64,000 nucleotides of DNA, taken from Lineus longissimus (lineage: Eukaryota > Nemertea > Pilidiophora > Heteronemertea > Lineidae). Where the stretch lies: contig NC_088320.1 in the NCBI RefSeq assembly GCF_910592395.1, positions 7,748,001 through 7,812,000 on the forward strand, written 5' to 3'. Within the stretch, counting starts at the first letter, position 1. Each line of letters opens with the position of its first letter. Position numbers and translations under genes: made by a program. Shown here in pieces: positions 23,001-38,000 of this stretch. Below the pieces are notes generated by a model, which worked only from the letters and a program-made list of their open reading frames with translations, was not told the DNA's origin and made no database searches.

Positions 23001-26000
23001 GTTTTTGTATCCTAATTAAGCCGCGGCATTTGTTTACTCATCTTTTCAACTAATCACATAGGCCTATTGCATGTATTGTGTCAACGGACACTCATAAATC
23101 CACGCGGTTTTGTCAGTGTTGCGGCGAATATGCGTTAGTAGAGAAATAAGAAAAAATTAATTATTAATCAAAGGTGGCTGATGGACAGAAAATATGGTGT
23201 TTTTTCACCCATTATGACATTTCGAGGAGATTTTGCAATACAAGGGGCACCTTTTACTAGAGAGATTATTCACGCTCTGAGTTCCAAAGTAGCTCACGTC
23301 ATTCAACGCAACATCACAAGCAAATACCGATCAGCCAACAGGTTTAAAGTTTCTACGCTAGATGTCGACACAGAGAAAACCAAGACCTGCAAGGCGGGAA
23401 CTTCAAATCCACCTCTCGGACGATTTGGCATAACCTCTCTAGTGCGGACACCTCTCTATTGCGGACACCTTGGCCCAGTCCCATGGGTGTCCGCAATAGA
23501 GAGGTTGTACTGTACCGTTGACGTCCCCAACCAAAAGTAAAAAGCGCTTTATGAGATTTCTGACGAGGCTGCGCGAGTTCTCTGACCATGATCTACAGGG
23601 CTGTTAACTTTGCGTGAACTAGCTGTGAAACTTGCATCACTCCCAATTTTTTGGGGTGCATTACGAGTCTTTCAAATAAAATTAAAAAAATTCACAATTT
23701 TCATTGTTGTCAAAATAGGATGCCCGTGAAAATTTTGTGTTTACAGTATGGTATGTGAATGTTCCAGGTGCTCTGATTGTGAAGAAGACAAATGCTCATC
23801 TGCTGCAGAAGGCCTACTTCGGAGGCGGGACTGTGCTTGTCAACTTGTCCAAAGAACGATTCCATGTGCCCAGGCCTGATCTGGCTGAGAGGTAAGATTA
23901 GATGGAAGTTCATCCAAATGATTTGAACGGATGACTAGTAGTTACTGATAAAACTATCCTTGAAGTTTAAGAGTTACTGAAGGTTGACCATATAGGCATC
24001 GCTATTTCGGCTAAATTTGTAATCCTAAAGCAATAAGAACTCCTTCAATATGAAGCTAGTGCCATTTAAAACCTGGGAAGCTGATCTCTGGAAAACAAAA
24101 AACAGACTCCCACCCTTGAAAATTGGCATTCACTTTATATTTTGGTGGAGTTCTGATTGCTTTAGTATTTTAAGTTCTAGCCAAAGTTGTGGTGCCTATT
24201 GTCAACCCTTCATACATGTGGGCTACATATATTCATTTAAAAATACAGATGCACACTTTTGGGAGAATGTTGTGTATATCATGATGTATCCAAGGAGCAC
24301 CCTGTATGAATATTCATTAGCATCAGCCTAGGAAAAAAATTCCCTTTATATCTCGTGACCCTGCGTGGTTATGAGGATTGCCTACATGTGATCATCCTCT
24401 TTAACCAGAACCTTGTGCCCATTGCCGAAAGAGGCGATCGGATGATGTCATGAGTCTGTCTGAACTACATATGTGACCCGCCATAACGAAACAAGTCACA
24501 TGTCGCTCTGAGCTTGACAGGTTGAGACGGACTGGTTGTTCATTTCACTGTTATCTGCCTTTTGTGACACCTGAGTCAGCAATTTCTTCTATTATGTCCT
24601 GGTGTCATTTTAGGCTCATCTTCTGTACGACATGCAACTCATTTTGTCGTGGTGGGTCACATATTAGTTTTGGCCTCAGATCATTTAGTATTATTTTCTC
24701 CCTCCTGCCTTACCAACTTGTTACCCTGCAAGGTTATAAGGATGGATTATACGTCCCCTTTCAGCAGAGCCTGATGCTCTCTGCTGAAGATGAAAACCGC
24801 ATGATGTCATGAGCTCAACACAAGTGTTTGCTTGGCATGTCACTTTCATGTCAGACGACATGATGAAATGTCCCCCTCGGGAATGACATGGCCCAATAGG
24901 TTGACAAGTTGTGCATAATGTTCCATAATTCATAGGTTTGTAGTCAATAGCGCCACCTGATGTATAGTGACTGTACTCCTATCTGCCAGCTAAAAATTCG
25001 CCTCAAACCACCTCTATTCAATACAAATATCCAGAAAGTCCTACTTTCCTTCCAATTCATAAAAAAACAAAAATAGCAGTAAAAGTAGGCGAAATGGGTA
25101 ATAGGCAAATGGCTGTAGGCAGAATGGTTATAGGCAAAATGATTGTAGGTGAAATGGATGTAGGCGAAATGGTTATAGGCGAAATGATTGTAGGCGAAAT
25201 GGCGATACACCGCCGATCTACCGTTGTTGTGCGTATATCCATCCTTCATCGCCGATACCCCCCCCCCCCCCCGATCGGCCGTCTGAACAGCTGTTACTAC
25301 ATTATTGGTAGTCTCCAAGCATTCCCTTCCTTTCTTACACGTCCATGTTGGACATCACTAACGTTACACTCGTGGTTGTCGCACGGGACACCCACTGAAA
25401 GCCATCGTAGTGGAAGACCAGGTGTTGAATGAGTAACCCAGGTATGTTTACCTGACACAAATGCACTGTGCGTGTTGTATAGAAGTAAGGTAACCTGATA
25501 ATAAAGGGAGGTTGGCAATATCCATTCAGGCCGTCATTCAATTACTTTGTGTCGAGCAATTTCATTGGCCACTTGTTTATGAGTGTGCGTCTGACAGTTT
25601 CCTGCCCTATTGGGTCGGCGGTGAAAGGAGGAGACTTTAGGACTTACATTCACTGCCGGTATAAGTGCACATGGTCCCCGAAGGCTTTGCGGGATGTCAT
25701 CTGAAACTTGTTGTCATCAAGAAGGCCGTATTGCCAAAGCACTTGGGGCCTTGCGGGTGTTGAAACATTAAAATTATACAAATTGAACCTGGCATACCAT
25801 TGCGAAGACAATTGATATGGGATGAAAAATGTCCTCCTTCATTGTAGCACAAATGTTTATAGCCAATAAGGACTTGTTTCAAGGGGGAGGCTACTCGTAA
25901 TTACTGGTAATCCAGGAAAATGGAAAGACAATCATAAACAATGGTGGAGTGCAGTTATTATGTATACAAGTTTGCCAAAACTTTGTATTTATAGTATTTG

Positions 26001-29000
26001 TATATCTGTCTACACGACAGTTATCCTGAATCTATATTGAATACATGTACGTATCTTACCAATTTCAAATTTCAAATTTAATTACAGAGTTCAAAATTCT
26101 AACGAACCGCGTAGACCCTTAACGCATATTATATTAGTCTTTGTCTGCCTCACCAGTGCTCCCCTGAATAATATTACCTTGGATGGAATTCGGGGCAAAC
26201 TTCGGAAGAAAAATGTTAGGCGTTGCATGTCTGGAGGCTGGGTGAAACGGTATCTCCTGCAACTGATTCTAATACATTGTTGCTCTGTCTCGGTATTGCT
26301 CAGGAATGGTGGTATCATTCTAGGCCTTGGAACTCCACATTCTAGGATTTACTGGTCAAGGCCGCTGTGAAGGTACCTTGGACCCAGATTTTGTGGAGCT
26401 GCATTGATACAGGTAGACTTCTGTAGTAACAGGTCAATGAATAACAACTTGCAGTCCAAGTCACCATTGACGTCTCTTTTGCGCAATGTACAAGCCAGTT
26501 GCATGCCAGTGACGTACTTTATCTCTCCATGTTTGGTGTGTATTACATGTGACCTACGCAACTTAAGTTATTTTGTTTATGGCAGATCACAAATTTCTTT
26601 CCGTTTTCCAATAGACTGTTTTTGGGGGCGATTTCTATTACGCGAATCAAGGTTTTCACACAAACTTCACAAATATAAGACACATGCTATCAGAGCTTAT
26701 CCAAGAAACTTGGCACAGGAAAGAAAACATTGTGAGCCAGAGGCTGTATTGTTTCAGCCTGACTCTTATATTTATGTTACAGTTTATATCTGATACCGAA
26801 AGTTGGGATGTGTTACTCTGCCTCTCCAGTTGCTAACCGTCTGGTTAAAAACATAACTGGGTAATTTTTTGCCCAACCTCTTTTAAAGCGAAACACAAAA
26901 TAACAAGTACATTCTTGCCATGGAATTAGGTATAACTCAGCCTCTCCTGTTGCTGACCTCTTGTAAAAACAGTTCTGAATGAGTTTTTGCCTTGCACCTA
27001 TTTAGCTCTCAGCAAAAAAACGACATAACAAGTACATTCTTGCAGTGGGAATTAAGAATAAAGTTTGGATTTGTAGTCCCGTATTATAAACTGCAGTAGG
27101 GGTGTCATCTGAGTTTTGCCTTGCACCTATTTAGCTCTCAGCAAAAAACGAAATAACAAGTACATTCTTGCAGTGGGAATTAAGAATAAAGTTTAGATTT
27201 GAAGTCCCGTATTAACTGCAGTAGGGGTGTCATCTGACTTTAATGACCCCTTTGGTGCTGGAAAATTCTTCGGGTCCGGGCTGGGCGTGGTCAAGTGTCG
27301 ATTTCTCTTTGACCCTGCAAGTTTCATCATCAACCATCGTCAGCCGGGGGTCAGCCTGATCCATCCTAAAAATCCTTTATGTGGACCAGTCAAAATGAAA
27401 ATTGTAAAAAGGTTACTTCAGATTGGAAAACCAAAGAAATGTCATAATTGGCCCAAAATGTAAAAATGTTATTTTTTGGAAATTTCCAAAAAATGAATTG
27501 GCATGAAAGTTTGTTGTTTCGTCCATGTCATGTGAAGCTTATGTGTACCTTGTCAACTGTTACCTCAGCTTTTAAATGTAGCTCTGTGTTCCTTTTAGCT
27601 TATTGCTTTATCTTGAGAGTCTTTGAGCCATATAAATTGCATGCTTCTCCCTTGTCGATTGTTTCAACCGCAAGCAATGAATACTTTATCAACCGTCTTA
27701 TCACGAGGCTCCCGCAGCCACAATAACCAGCATCAATCCTCTGATGAGTTTCAAAATTAAACTTCAAGATTAGGGTAGGTATGCCACTCGTAATTACTGG
27801 TGGTCCAGGAAAATAGAAATGCAGTTATACACAATGACACAGTGCAGTTATTATGGATACGAATTTGCTGAAACTTGTTATTGACAGTATTTGTATATCT
27901 GCCTACAGAAAGGCAATGCTGTAATTTATATCGAGTATGTATTACACGCAATTGAGAATCTTCAAATTCAAATACAAATTCAATTTGTTTAACAAACGGT
28001 GTAGGCCTTTAACGAACGGCGTAGGCCTTTAACGAACGGCGTAGTACATTTATCGTGTATTATGCATACGAATTTGCTGAAACTTTGTATTTATAGCATT
28101 TGTATATAACTGTCTACACAACGGCAATGCTGACATTTATAATGAGTACTTATTGCGCATTTTGAAATTTTGAAATTCAATTACAAATTTTTCAAGAGTA
28201 GCGTAGGCCTTTAATTTGAACACTGACATGTACGCATGGAAAAAGAAAATTATTAGCCCGGAATAATCTGCATTACATAAAAATAGAGAAAATATAGATA
28301 CATTTGTAGTATAGAGGTACATCTACATGTACATGTAGGTTGGAATTAAGTTTTATGATGTAATATGATTTGAGTTATGCAGTTTTGTATAATTATTTTG
28401 CAGGTTTGAAGATGGAACTATTGCATTCCTTGACATCCTGGCTCTGAAGCATGGATTTGATACCTTAGCGAAAATAGGAGGTGAGATTTAAACTTCTTTA
28501 TCTATGGGGCAGACGGGCCCCCTACACAATAGTCTGCAACCAGTTGAGATGAAGGAATACTCAAAACAAACCCAGGGGGATGTCAAACTAGAGACAAAGG
28601 AATGGGAAAGAAAATGTCACAGTACAGTCCTCTGCAACCAGGCGATATGAAGGATTACTCTGAAAAACAAATACAAAGGGATGTCAAACTAGAAACAAAG
28701 AAATGAGAAAGAAATAATCACAGTACAGTCCTCTGCAACCAGTCGAGATAAAAGATTACTCTAAAAAACAAACCCAGAGGGATGTCAAACTAGAAACAAA
28801 CAAATTGGAACGAAAATGTCAAAATACAGGTCACATCACAAATGACATCCATCCTGCTTGGCGTCATTGACCCACAAGTTGCGTGCCGAGTTGCGCATCA
28901 ATGACACTCTTATCTCTCTATGTTTCGCATATTTTACGCACGTCCTACGCCTGAGTGATGTGTCACCTACACGCTTTGTAGCGCGTCATCACAATCGTGA

Positions 29001-32000
29001 TTTGGACTGTATCATCATATTAATGGTGTTAACTGATGCTGCAATGAGAAGTGAGCTAGCACTGTGAGCTAGCATGTGCTGACGCCTATGCCTACATTGC
29101 TAAACTTGATCTAGAATCTAAATCGTAAACTTCTCATGGGAGGTGGTCATCACACCTGAGGTATCTGCAATGTCCTCTGACATCAACAGTTTATTTGGAG
29201 TATACATTTGTTAGGGAAATAATACCTTTATTCATTCAATTTGCTTCTTTCAGGACCAATGACCACTGTATCTCATCACACCTATGCCCTCGCAAAACAT
29301 GTCTTCAGTCACCTACGCTCAATGACCCACCCTAACGGAGCCCCGGTCACGGAGCTCTACACTGGAACAGACTTCAGCAACATCGCCAAGCAAGGCAACA
29401 TTGTCAATTTCAACGTTTTGAGAAGTGATGGGTCGTATGTTGGTTTCAGCCAGGTAAGGTTGTGTACTGTTTTAAAGATCTAGCAAAAAAATATCAGGTT
29501 TGTCAAATGTTTTTCTAATGTTCCTAACTGTGTGTCGTTGTCATTTATAGGTTGACCGCCTCGCGCAGATCCACAACATCCATCTGAGAATTGGCTGTTT
29601 CTGTAACATCGGTGCTTGTCAGAGGTTCCTGGGTCTCACGGATCAGCACGTCATGGACAATTTCAAGGTAAAATTAGGATGTGTTGTTAATTCAATTTAC
29701 GGGATGTCATTTGTGATTTGGACTGTAATAGCAAAGTTGGCCATTGCATTCTTCATGACTTCTAGTATACTGTAACCTGCTGAAGTGCCGTTATGTTTTT
29801 GGGATTGGCAAAAATATTTGGAAAAAATATAAATTTTGCGATTTTTATTGTGGCCGATTGCAATTTCCTTAAAAAAATTATTAGGTTTTTGGCAAAATCT
29901 GCAAAAGATGAAAATTTGGCTTTTCACCGTAATATTGTTATTGTTTCTTCAGGCAGGGCATGTTTGCGGCGATGACATGGACCTAGTCAACGGGAAGCCA
30001 ACTGGATCTGTCCGCATCTCATTTGGTTACATGTCGACCCTGAGTGATACTGAGGCGTTCCTGCAGTTTGTGAGAGAATGCTTCGTGGAGAAAGGAGCGG
30101 GTTTGGATGAACTGGTTGGAAGGGAGAAGCGAGGTATTAGGTGATGCTCTCCTCGATAGATTTCTGTATTTCTGGCAAATTTTGCTGTTAAAATTGGTCA
30201 TTTGGGAGACTGCTATCGCTATTAAGTGTTTGTATCATACTCCAAAGGATAAGACATCCAGCCAGTCTGCGAAATAATTCCTTTAATAAGGTTGTGGTTG
30301 ATGCACTCGGCCGTAACTTGGCAGCTAAAAGTGGACGAGTCACTAAGAAACAGAACATCTGGAAAACTTCCCATCTTGGGAACCCTGGAATACAGTTATG
30401 AGCATAGATGCAATGCAGCGCTATTGTAGTTAACACTAGCCAACTGAGACTGTCTCAAAAGTCACAACCACCTTCCATGGAAGATGGTCACAACCGTGTT
30501 CCTAGTCACAACTGTCTTCAAAGTCACAACTGTGTTACAAGTCATATCTATCTTCAAAGTCACAAACGTCTTCTAAGTCACAGGTGTCTTCAAAGACACA
30601 GGTGTCTTCCAAGTCACAGCTGTCTTCCAAGTCACAGCTATCTTCCAAGTTACAACTGTCTTCAAAGGCACAACTGTCTATGTTGCGAGTCATATCTGTC
30701 TTCAAAGTCACAACCATATGACAAGTTATGACCATCTCCCAAGTCCCAACTGTCTCCGATGTCACAACCGTCTCCCAAGACCCAACATCTTCCTGGTCGC
30801 AACTGTCTTCAAAGTCAATAAATTTTTTCAATAAAAATACTAATTTCGTACTTTTTCCACTTTCCAGGGGACAAAGGGGTAGCCCCAGCAGCAGTCAATA
30901 ACAGTACTAGTATACGAAAAGCAGAAGAGGTTGAGACCCCGAGAGAATCTGAACCGAATCAAGACAACACACCGACACGGCATCTAAGTAACAAATCAAT
31001 TGCTTGGGTTGAAGGTGACAACGATTATGTTGATCGACTGAAACTAAAATTTCGCTGCCAGTACACTGGGAGGAATACTACCTCTAGGGAACCACTTTTG
31101 AGTGGTATTTGTATTTATCCCGTCAAGTCCTGTGGGGCGCTGAAGGTAGGCATACACACCCTGGCGAAGTACCCCAGATTGCCGAGGCCTTCTTACTTGC
31201 TGAGCCAATCTGGCCTAGGAGGGAGTTATTTTCAGTACTGTTGGAAAAAATCTAATGTTGGGAGTTTCTTGACAAAAACTTGCTGTAATAAGGTTCATCT
31301 AGCATGATTTGCATCGTGTATAGAAAAAGGACCTCCAGTCTGTTCTGTGGATAGTGATCAGATTCAAAATATGTGTGCCGAACCCGCTGGTTTATTTACC
31401 TCAAAAATTAGAGCAGATATGTCATATTATGAACATATCGAGCATTTCAGTTCAAAGTCTAACTAACCAGAACTGCCTTACTTCTCTCCAAGGTGAACCA
31501 GTGGGAGCTCAGCACCACCGGCCTGATGTACGACAGAGGATGGATGATTGTAAACCAACACGGTACCTGCCTCAGTCAGAAGAGGGAGCCGAAACTCTGC
31601 CTGATCAAGCCCTACCTTGACCTTAACGAAAACTTGCTGGTGTTAACCATTGAGGGTAAATATTCTTGTTTCAAAGGGGCATGCCATTCGTGCAGACAAA
31701 AATAAAGGCACTTAGATACTTAGTGCTTTCAACCGGTTAAAGGGCCTACACCATTTCTTATTTAGTACCAGTGTGTAATCTCTTTATTTTATGTTTCAGG
31801 TGAGGCCAACCTGTTGGTACCAATCGATCTGAAGCTCGGGGCAACCATTGAAGGACAAATGTGTCCGACTACGGTCTGTGGTGACAAGTAGGTGCAGTGA
31901 AAATGAACTAACATTACTGTGTTTTGTTGCAATTGTATCGTGTCCATAAAAGTGTTATCTGTCTCTGTCCCCGTTCATCTGACTGTCAGTGTTTGATGTA

Positions 32001-35000
32001 GCATGTACATGCGACGACTAAGCAACGTCTATTTAGCTCCACCTGCCTGTGATGATATCTGGGCAAGTCATAAAACTGGCAAAGATGAGGCGTATGTCTC
32101 TATTTAACTACCAGGGTATAAGAAATCAATTAATTTTCAGAATCAGTGGTGTTGATTGTGGTCTGGTGGCGTCTGATTGGGTGAGCTTAGTCCTCGGTCG
32201 TCCGGGCTCTCGCCTTATCCGGCAGTGCAATGCGGGGGACAGGAGGAGTAAATTGAAAAAAGGTGAGTTTGGTCTAATCATCGAGGCCTTGTGTGCACCA
32301 TTAGATGGGTTTGGAGTGAAACATAACTGAAGGCTCTAAATCGAAATGTTAGTAGTTTTAGGCCTAGAAATGTTCGTAAATCTTAGAAATGTGATTCTAG
32401 TTGACATTTAACATTGATAAAGATCGGCTTATTCAATAATCTCAATAATTCTGGATGAAATTAGCCTGTGCCTGAGAGCTTTGAGCAACAGGGTAATGAG
32501 TTCTCATGCAACCCCTGATCCATGCAGTTCTCGTCATTTTTGTTTTCGATTGTGGAAGGACGTCGACCGACACCAGCACTGCTGTGCTAACTTGTGTGCC
32601 AACAGCTTGCGACAACATTACTGGTACCAGGCAGACTGTCTCTCTTATAACTCTCCAGGTTCCAAAAATGTAATGATGCCTAGGAAAGTGTGAAATTGCA
32701 ATGATGCCTAGAAAAGTGTGAAATTCAGCGAGACTGAACACTGCTTTGCCACAACAAGCATCAGTCAAACTGTCCACTCTTGAGGCAGGACCCTGCCACA
32801 GATGAATTTACAAGCATCTAACCCCAGCATAGCCTATGCTAACATTGAAATGGGCAGCTAGCAACATGCAAATAGTTCTCATGTGCGTGGCTGGCCCAGT
32901 CGGTTTCTAATATTGTAATAAGCTTGACCGACCCCAGCATTGCTGTGCTAACTTACGTACAAAACAGCTAACATCAACAATACCGGGACTAGTCAGATCC
33001 TTTCTCTTAAAACACGAAGTTGTAGACTTCAAGACGAATTCCGCCAATAATGTTACGATTAGATTCCTAGGAAAGTGTGAAATCCAGCCAGACAGAACAC
33101 TGCTGTTACACCACTATCATCAGGCATGACCCTGCCTCAGATGAATTGACAAACCATTTACCTCAGCATAGCCTATGCTAACTTTACAATGGGCAGCTAG
33201 GAACAGAATATACAAGGGGAAATAGCTCACCCCTGACCCAGACAGTTCTTGTCAGTTTGTTTCTAATATTGTAATAATCCCGACCGACCCCAGCATTGCT
33301 GTGCTAACTTGTGTACAAAACAGCTATCATCAACAATACCGGGACTAGTCCGATCGTTTCTCTAAATGCATCTCAAGTTCTAGACTTTCACGACGAATTC
33401 CACCAAGAATGTTACAATTAGATTCCTAGCAGAGTGTGAAATCCAGCCAAACTGAACACTGCTGTTACACATCATCAGTCAAACTGCCCCCTGCATGACC
33501 CTGCCTCAAATGAATTTACAAACCATTTATCCCAGCATAGCCTATGCTAAATTTCAAATGGGCAGCTAGCAACAGTGTATGCGAGGGCAAATAGTTCAAA
33601 TGCTGACCCCTGGCCCTTGGCAGTTTTGTTTGTACCTTAATGCAGGAATGACCTGGACCGACCCCAGCATTGCTGTGCTAACTTGTGTACTAACAGCTAG
33701 CGATAACATTACCAGTACTGGTCAAGGTCGTTTCTCTAAAAAGACTTCCGGACTTCCCTGACAAATTGACATGGGTACAAAAGAAATCAGTGCGTTGTCC
33801 ACTGCTGTGCCCTATTCTACTATATATGTATGTATGTATGTATGTCCTTGTGTGATGAATTGACAATCTATTTACCCCAGCATAGACTATGCTAACTGTT
33901 AAGAGCAATGAGCAACAGGATATGCATGGACAAAGAGGCGCCTTGCCCTGATTCTGGAAGAACCTAGTCACGCTTTGTTTTTAAAATGTTGGATTGACCA
34001 AGACCAACCCCAGCATTGCTGTGCTAACTTGTCTACAAACAGTTAGCAACGACAATACCAGTACCGGTCACGTCGTTTCTCAAAAGACACTTCCTGACTT
34101 CCTTATCAGTTATAATAATTTCAATGATGAATAATACATATATAGTTGCAATATCACCAAGACAAATCAGACCGCTTCTCTAAAAACATTTCCAGTTAAC
34201 AATCACCGATCACAGCCAAAAAAATATCACTGATCCGGCCAAAATAATGAAATAAGTGCCATTGTTCACTGGATTTATTGTTGAATGTGATCGAACTAAG
34301 TCATTTCAGATCGAGGATTGTAAATTTCTGCTGTAGGAGACAGACCATACCATACTGGGCCATAACTGTCATCAACCAAACATGCCTTCTTTCTACTTTC
34401 TTCAGGCCTGTGTCCTTAATTTTGGAAGCCGCAGATGAATTGACAAACCATTTACCCCAGCATAGTCTATGCTAACTGTTGTGTGAGCAGTGAGTAACAG
34501 TGTATGCTAGGACAAAGAGTTATTCTATTCACTGGCAGATTGTCGATATTTTTTTTGGGCAGATTGACATCATATAGAATTGACTCTCGTTGAGGTTGTT
34601 CTTTTGAGGAGTGTCTTGATGTGGTTAACCTCAGACAAAGTTGTCAAACCATTTACCCCAGCATAGGCTATGCTAACGGTTTAGACCAGTAAGCAGCAGT
34701 CTATGCTGGGACAAGGAGTCAATTAACTAGCAAGTTACCAATCAATGATACCAGTTGATAGGCCATTCTCGAGATCCGTGGCAGAAATGGCAACGCCTTT
34801 GGTGTTAGTGCTGAAGTGATCTTGGAATTCCCCTGGACCGACCCCAGCACTGCTGTGCTAACTTATAGAACAGCGAGCATCAATATTACCGGTACCAGTC
34901 AGGCCGTTCTCTGCATCTGTGGCTGGAATGAAGAGCCCTTGCTGCGTGTCCTGAAGTAATTTTGGAATTCACCTGGACCGACCCCAGCACTGCTGTGCTA

Positions 35001-38000
35001 ACTTATTATAGAACAGCTAGCATCAACGTTACCAGTACCAATCAGGCCGTTCTCCGCAGCTGTGGCTGGAATGAAGAGCCCTTGCTGCTTTTGCAGAAGT
35101 AATCTTGGAATTCACCTGGACCAACCCCAGCACTGCTGTGCTAACTTGTTATAGAACAGCTAGCATCAACGTTACCAGTACCAGTCAGGCCGTTCTCCGC
35201 ATCCGTGGCTGGAATGAAGAGTCCTTGCTGCTTGTGCTGAAATAATCTTGGAATTTACCTGGACCAACCCCAGCACTGCTGTGCTAACTTGTTATAGAAC
35301 AGCTAGCATTACCGGTACCAGTGAGGCCGTTCTCCGGATCTGTGGCTGGGATGAAGAGCCCTTGCTCCGTGTGCTGAAGTAATTTTGGAATTCACCTGGA
35401 CCGACCCCAGCATTGCTGTGCTAACTTGTTATAGAACAGCTAGCATCAACATTACCAGTACCAGTCAGGCCGTTCTCCAGATCCGTGGCTGGAATGAAGA
35501 GCCCTTGCTGCGTGTGCTGAAGTAATTTCGGAATTCACCTTGACCGACCCCAGTATTGCTGTGCTAACTTGTTATAGAACAGCTAGCATCAACGTTACCA
35601 GTACCAGTCAGGCCATTCTCCGGATCCGTGGCTGGAATGAAGAGCCCTTGCTGCGTGTGCTGAAGTAATTTTGGAATTCACCTGGACCGACCCCAGCATT
35701 GCTGTGCTAACTTGTTATAGAACAGCTAGCATCAACATTACCGGTACCAGTCAGGCCGTTCTCCGCAGCTGTGGCTGGAATGAAGAGCCCTTGCTGCTTG
35801 TACTGAAGTAATCTTGGAATTCACCCGGACCGACCCCAGCATTGCTGTGCTAACTTGTTTTAGAACAGCTAGCATCAACATTACCGGTACCAGTCAGGCC
35901 GTTCTCCGGATCTGTGGCTGGGATGAAGAGCCCTTGCTCCGTGTGCTGAAGTAATTTTGGAATTCACCTGGACCGACCCCAGCATTGCTGTGCTAACTTG
36001 TTATAGAACAGCTAGCATCAACATTACCAGTACCAGTCAGGCCGTTCTCCAGATCCGTGGCTGGAATGAAGAGCCCTTGCTGCGTGTGCTGAAGTAATTT
36101 TGGAATTCACCTGGACCGACCCCAGCATTGCTGTGCTAACTTGTTATAGAACAGCTAGCATCAACATTACCGGTACCAGTCAGGCCGTTCTCCAGATCCG
36201 TGGCTGGAATGAAGAGCCCTTGCTGCGTGTGCTGAAGTAATTTTGGAATTCACCTGGACCGACCCCAGCACTGCTGTGCTAACTTGTTATAGAACAGCTA
36301 GCATCAACATTACCGGTACCAGTCAGGTCGTTCTCCGGATCTGTGGCTGGGATGAAGAGCCCTTGCTCCGTGTGCTGAAGTAATTTTGGAATTCACCTGG
36401 ACCGACCCCAGCATTGCTGTGCTAACTTGTTATAGAACAGCTAGCATCAACATTTCCAGTACCAGTCAGGCCGTTCTCCAGATCCATGGCTGGAATGAAG
36501 AGCCCTTGCTGCGTGTGCTGAAGTAATTTTGGAATTCGCCTGGACCGACCCCAGCATTGCTGTGCTAACTTGTTATAGAACAGCTAGCATCAACATTACC
36601 AGTACCAGTCAGGCCATTCTCCGGATCCGTGGCTGGACTGAAGAGCCCTTGCTGCGTGTGCTGAAGTAATTTTGGAATTCACCTGGACCGACCCAGCATT
36701 GCTGTGCTAACTTGTTATAGAACAGCTAGCATCAGCATTACCGGTACCAGTCAGGCCGTTCTCCAGATCCGTGGCTGGAATGAAGAGCCCTTGCTGCGTG
36801 TGCTGAAGTAATTTTGGAATTCACCTGGACCGACCCCAGCACTGCTAACTTGTTTTAGAACAGCTAGCATCAACGTTACCAGTACCAATCAGGCCGTTCT
36901 CCGCAGCTGTGGCTGGAATGAAGAGCCCTTGCTGCTTTTGCAGAAGTAATCTTGGAATTCACCTGGACCAACCCCAGCACTGCTGTGCTAACTTGTTATA
37001 GAACAGCTAGCATCAACGTTACCAGTACCAGTCAGGCCGTTCTCCGCATCCGTGGCTGGAATGAAGAGTCCTTGCTGCTTGTGCTGAAGTAATCTTGGAA
37101 TTCACCTGGACCGACCCCAGCACTGCTGTGCTAACTTGTTATGGAACAGCTAGCATCAACATTACCGGTACCAGTCAGGCCGTTCTCCAGATCCGTGGCT
37201 GGAATGAAGAGCCCTTGCTGCTTGTGCTGAAGTAATCTTGAAATTCACCTGGACCAACCGCAGCACTGCTGTGCTAACTTGTTATAGAACAGCTAGCATC
37301 AACATTACCGGTACCAGTCGGGCCGTTCTCCAGATCCGTGGTTGGAAGGAAGAGTCCTTGCTGCTTGTGCTGAAGTAATCTTGGAATTCACCTGGACCGA
37401 CCCCAGCACTGCTGTGCTAACCTTTTTATGGAACAGCTAGCATCAACATTACCGGTACCAGTCAGGCCGTTCTCCAGATCCGTGGCTGGAATGAAGAGTC
37501 CTTGCTGCTTGTGCTGAATTAATCTTGGATTTCACCTTGACCGACCCCAGCATTGCTAACTTGTTTTAGAACAGCTAGCATCAACATTACCAGTACCAGT
37601 CAGGCCGTTCTCCCGATCCGTGGCTGGAATGAAGAGCCCCTGCTGTGTGTGCTGAAGTAATCTTGAAATTCACCTGGACCAACCCCAGCACTGCTGTGCT
37701 AACTTGTTATAGAACAGCTAGCATCAACATTACCGGTACCTGTCGGGCCATTCTCACCCTTGCTGCTTGTGCTGAAGTAATCTTGGAATTGACCTGGACC
37801 AACCCCAGCATTGCTGTGCTAACTTGTTTTAGAACAGCTAGCATCAACATTACCGGTACCAGTCAGGCCGTTCTCCGCATTCGTGACTGGAATGAAGAGA
37901 CATTGCTGTGTGTGCTGAAGTAATCATGGAATTGACCTGGACCAACCCCAGCACTGCTGTGCTAACTTGTTATAGAACAGCTAGCATCAACATTACCGGT

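Noticed and set aside
30408-30731. Open frame of 107 codons rich in SHxCLxS
   Set aside because: Translation of an 18-bp minisatellite between two proven MOCOS exons.
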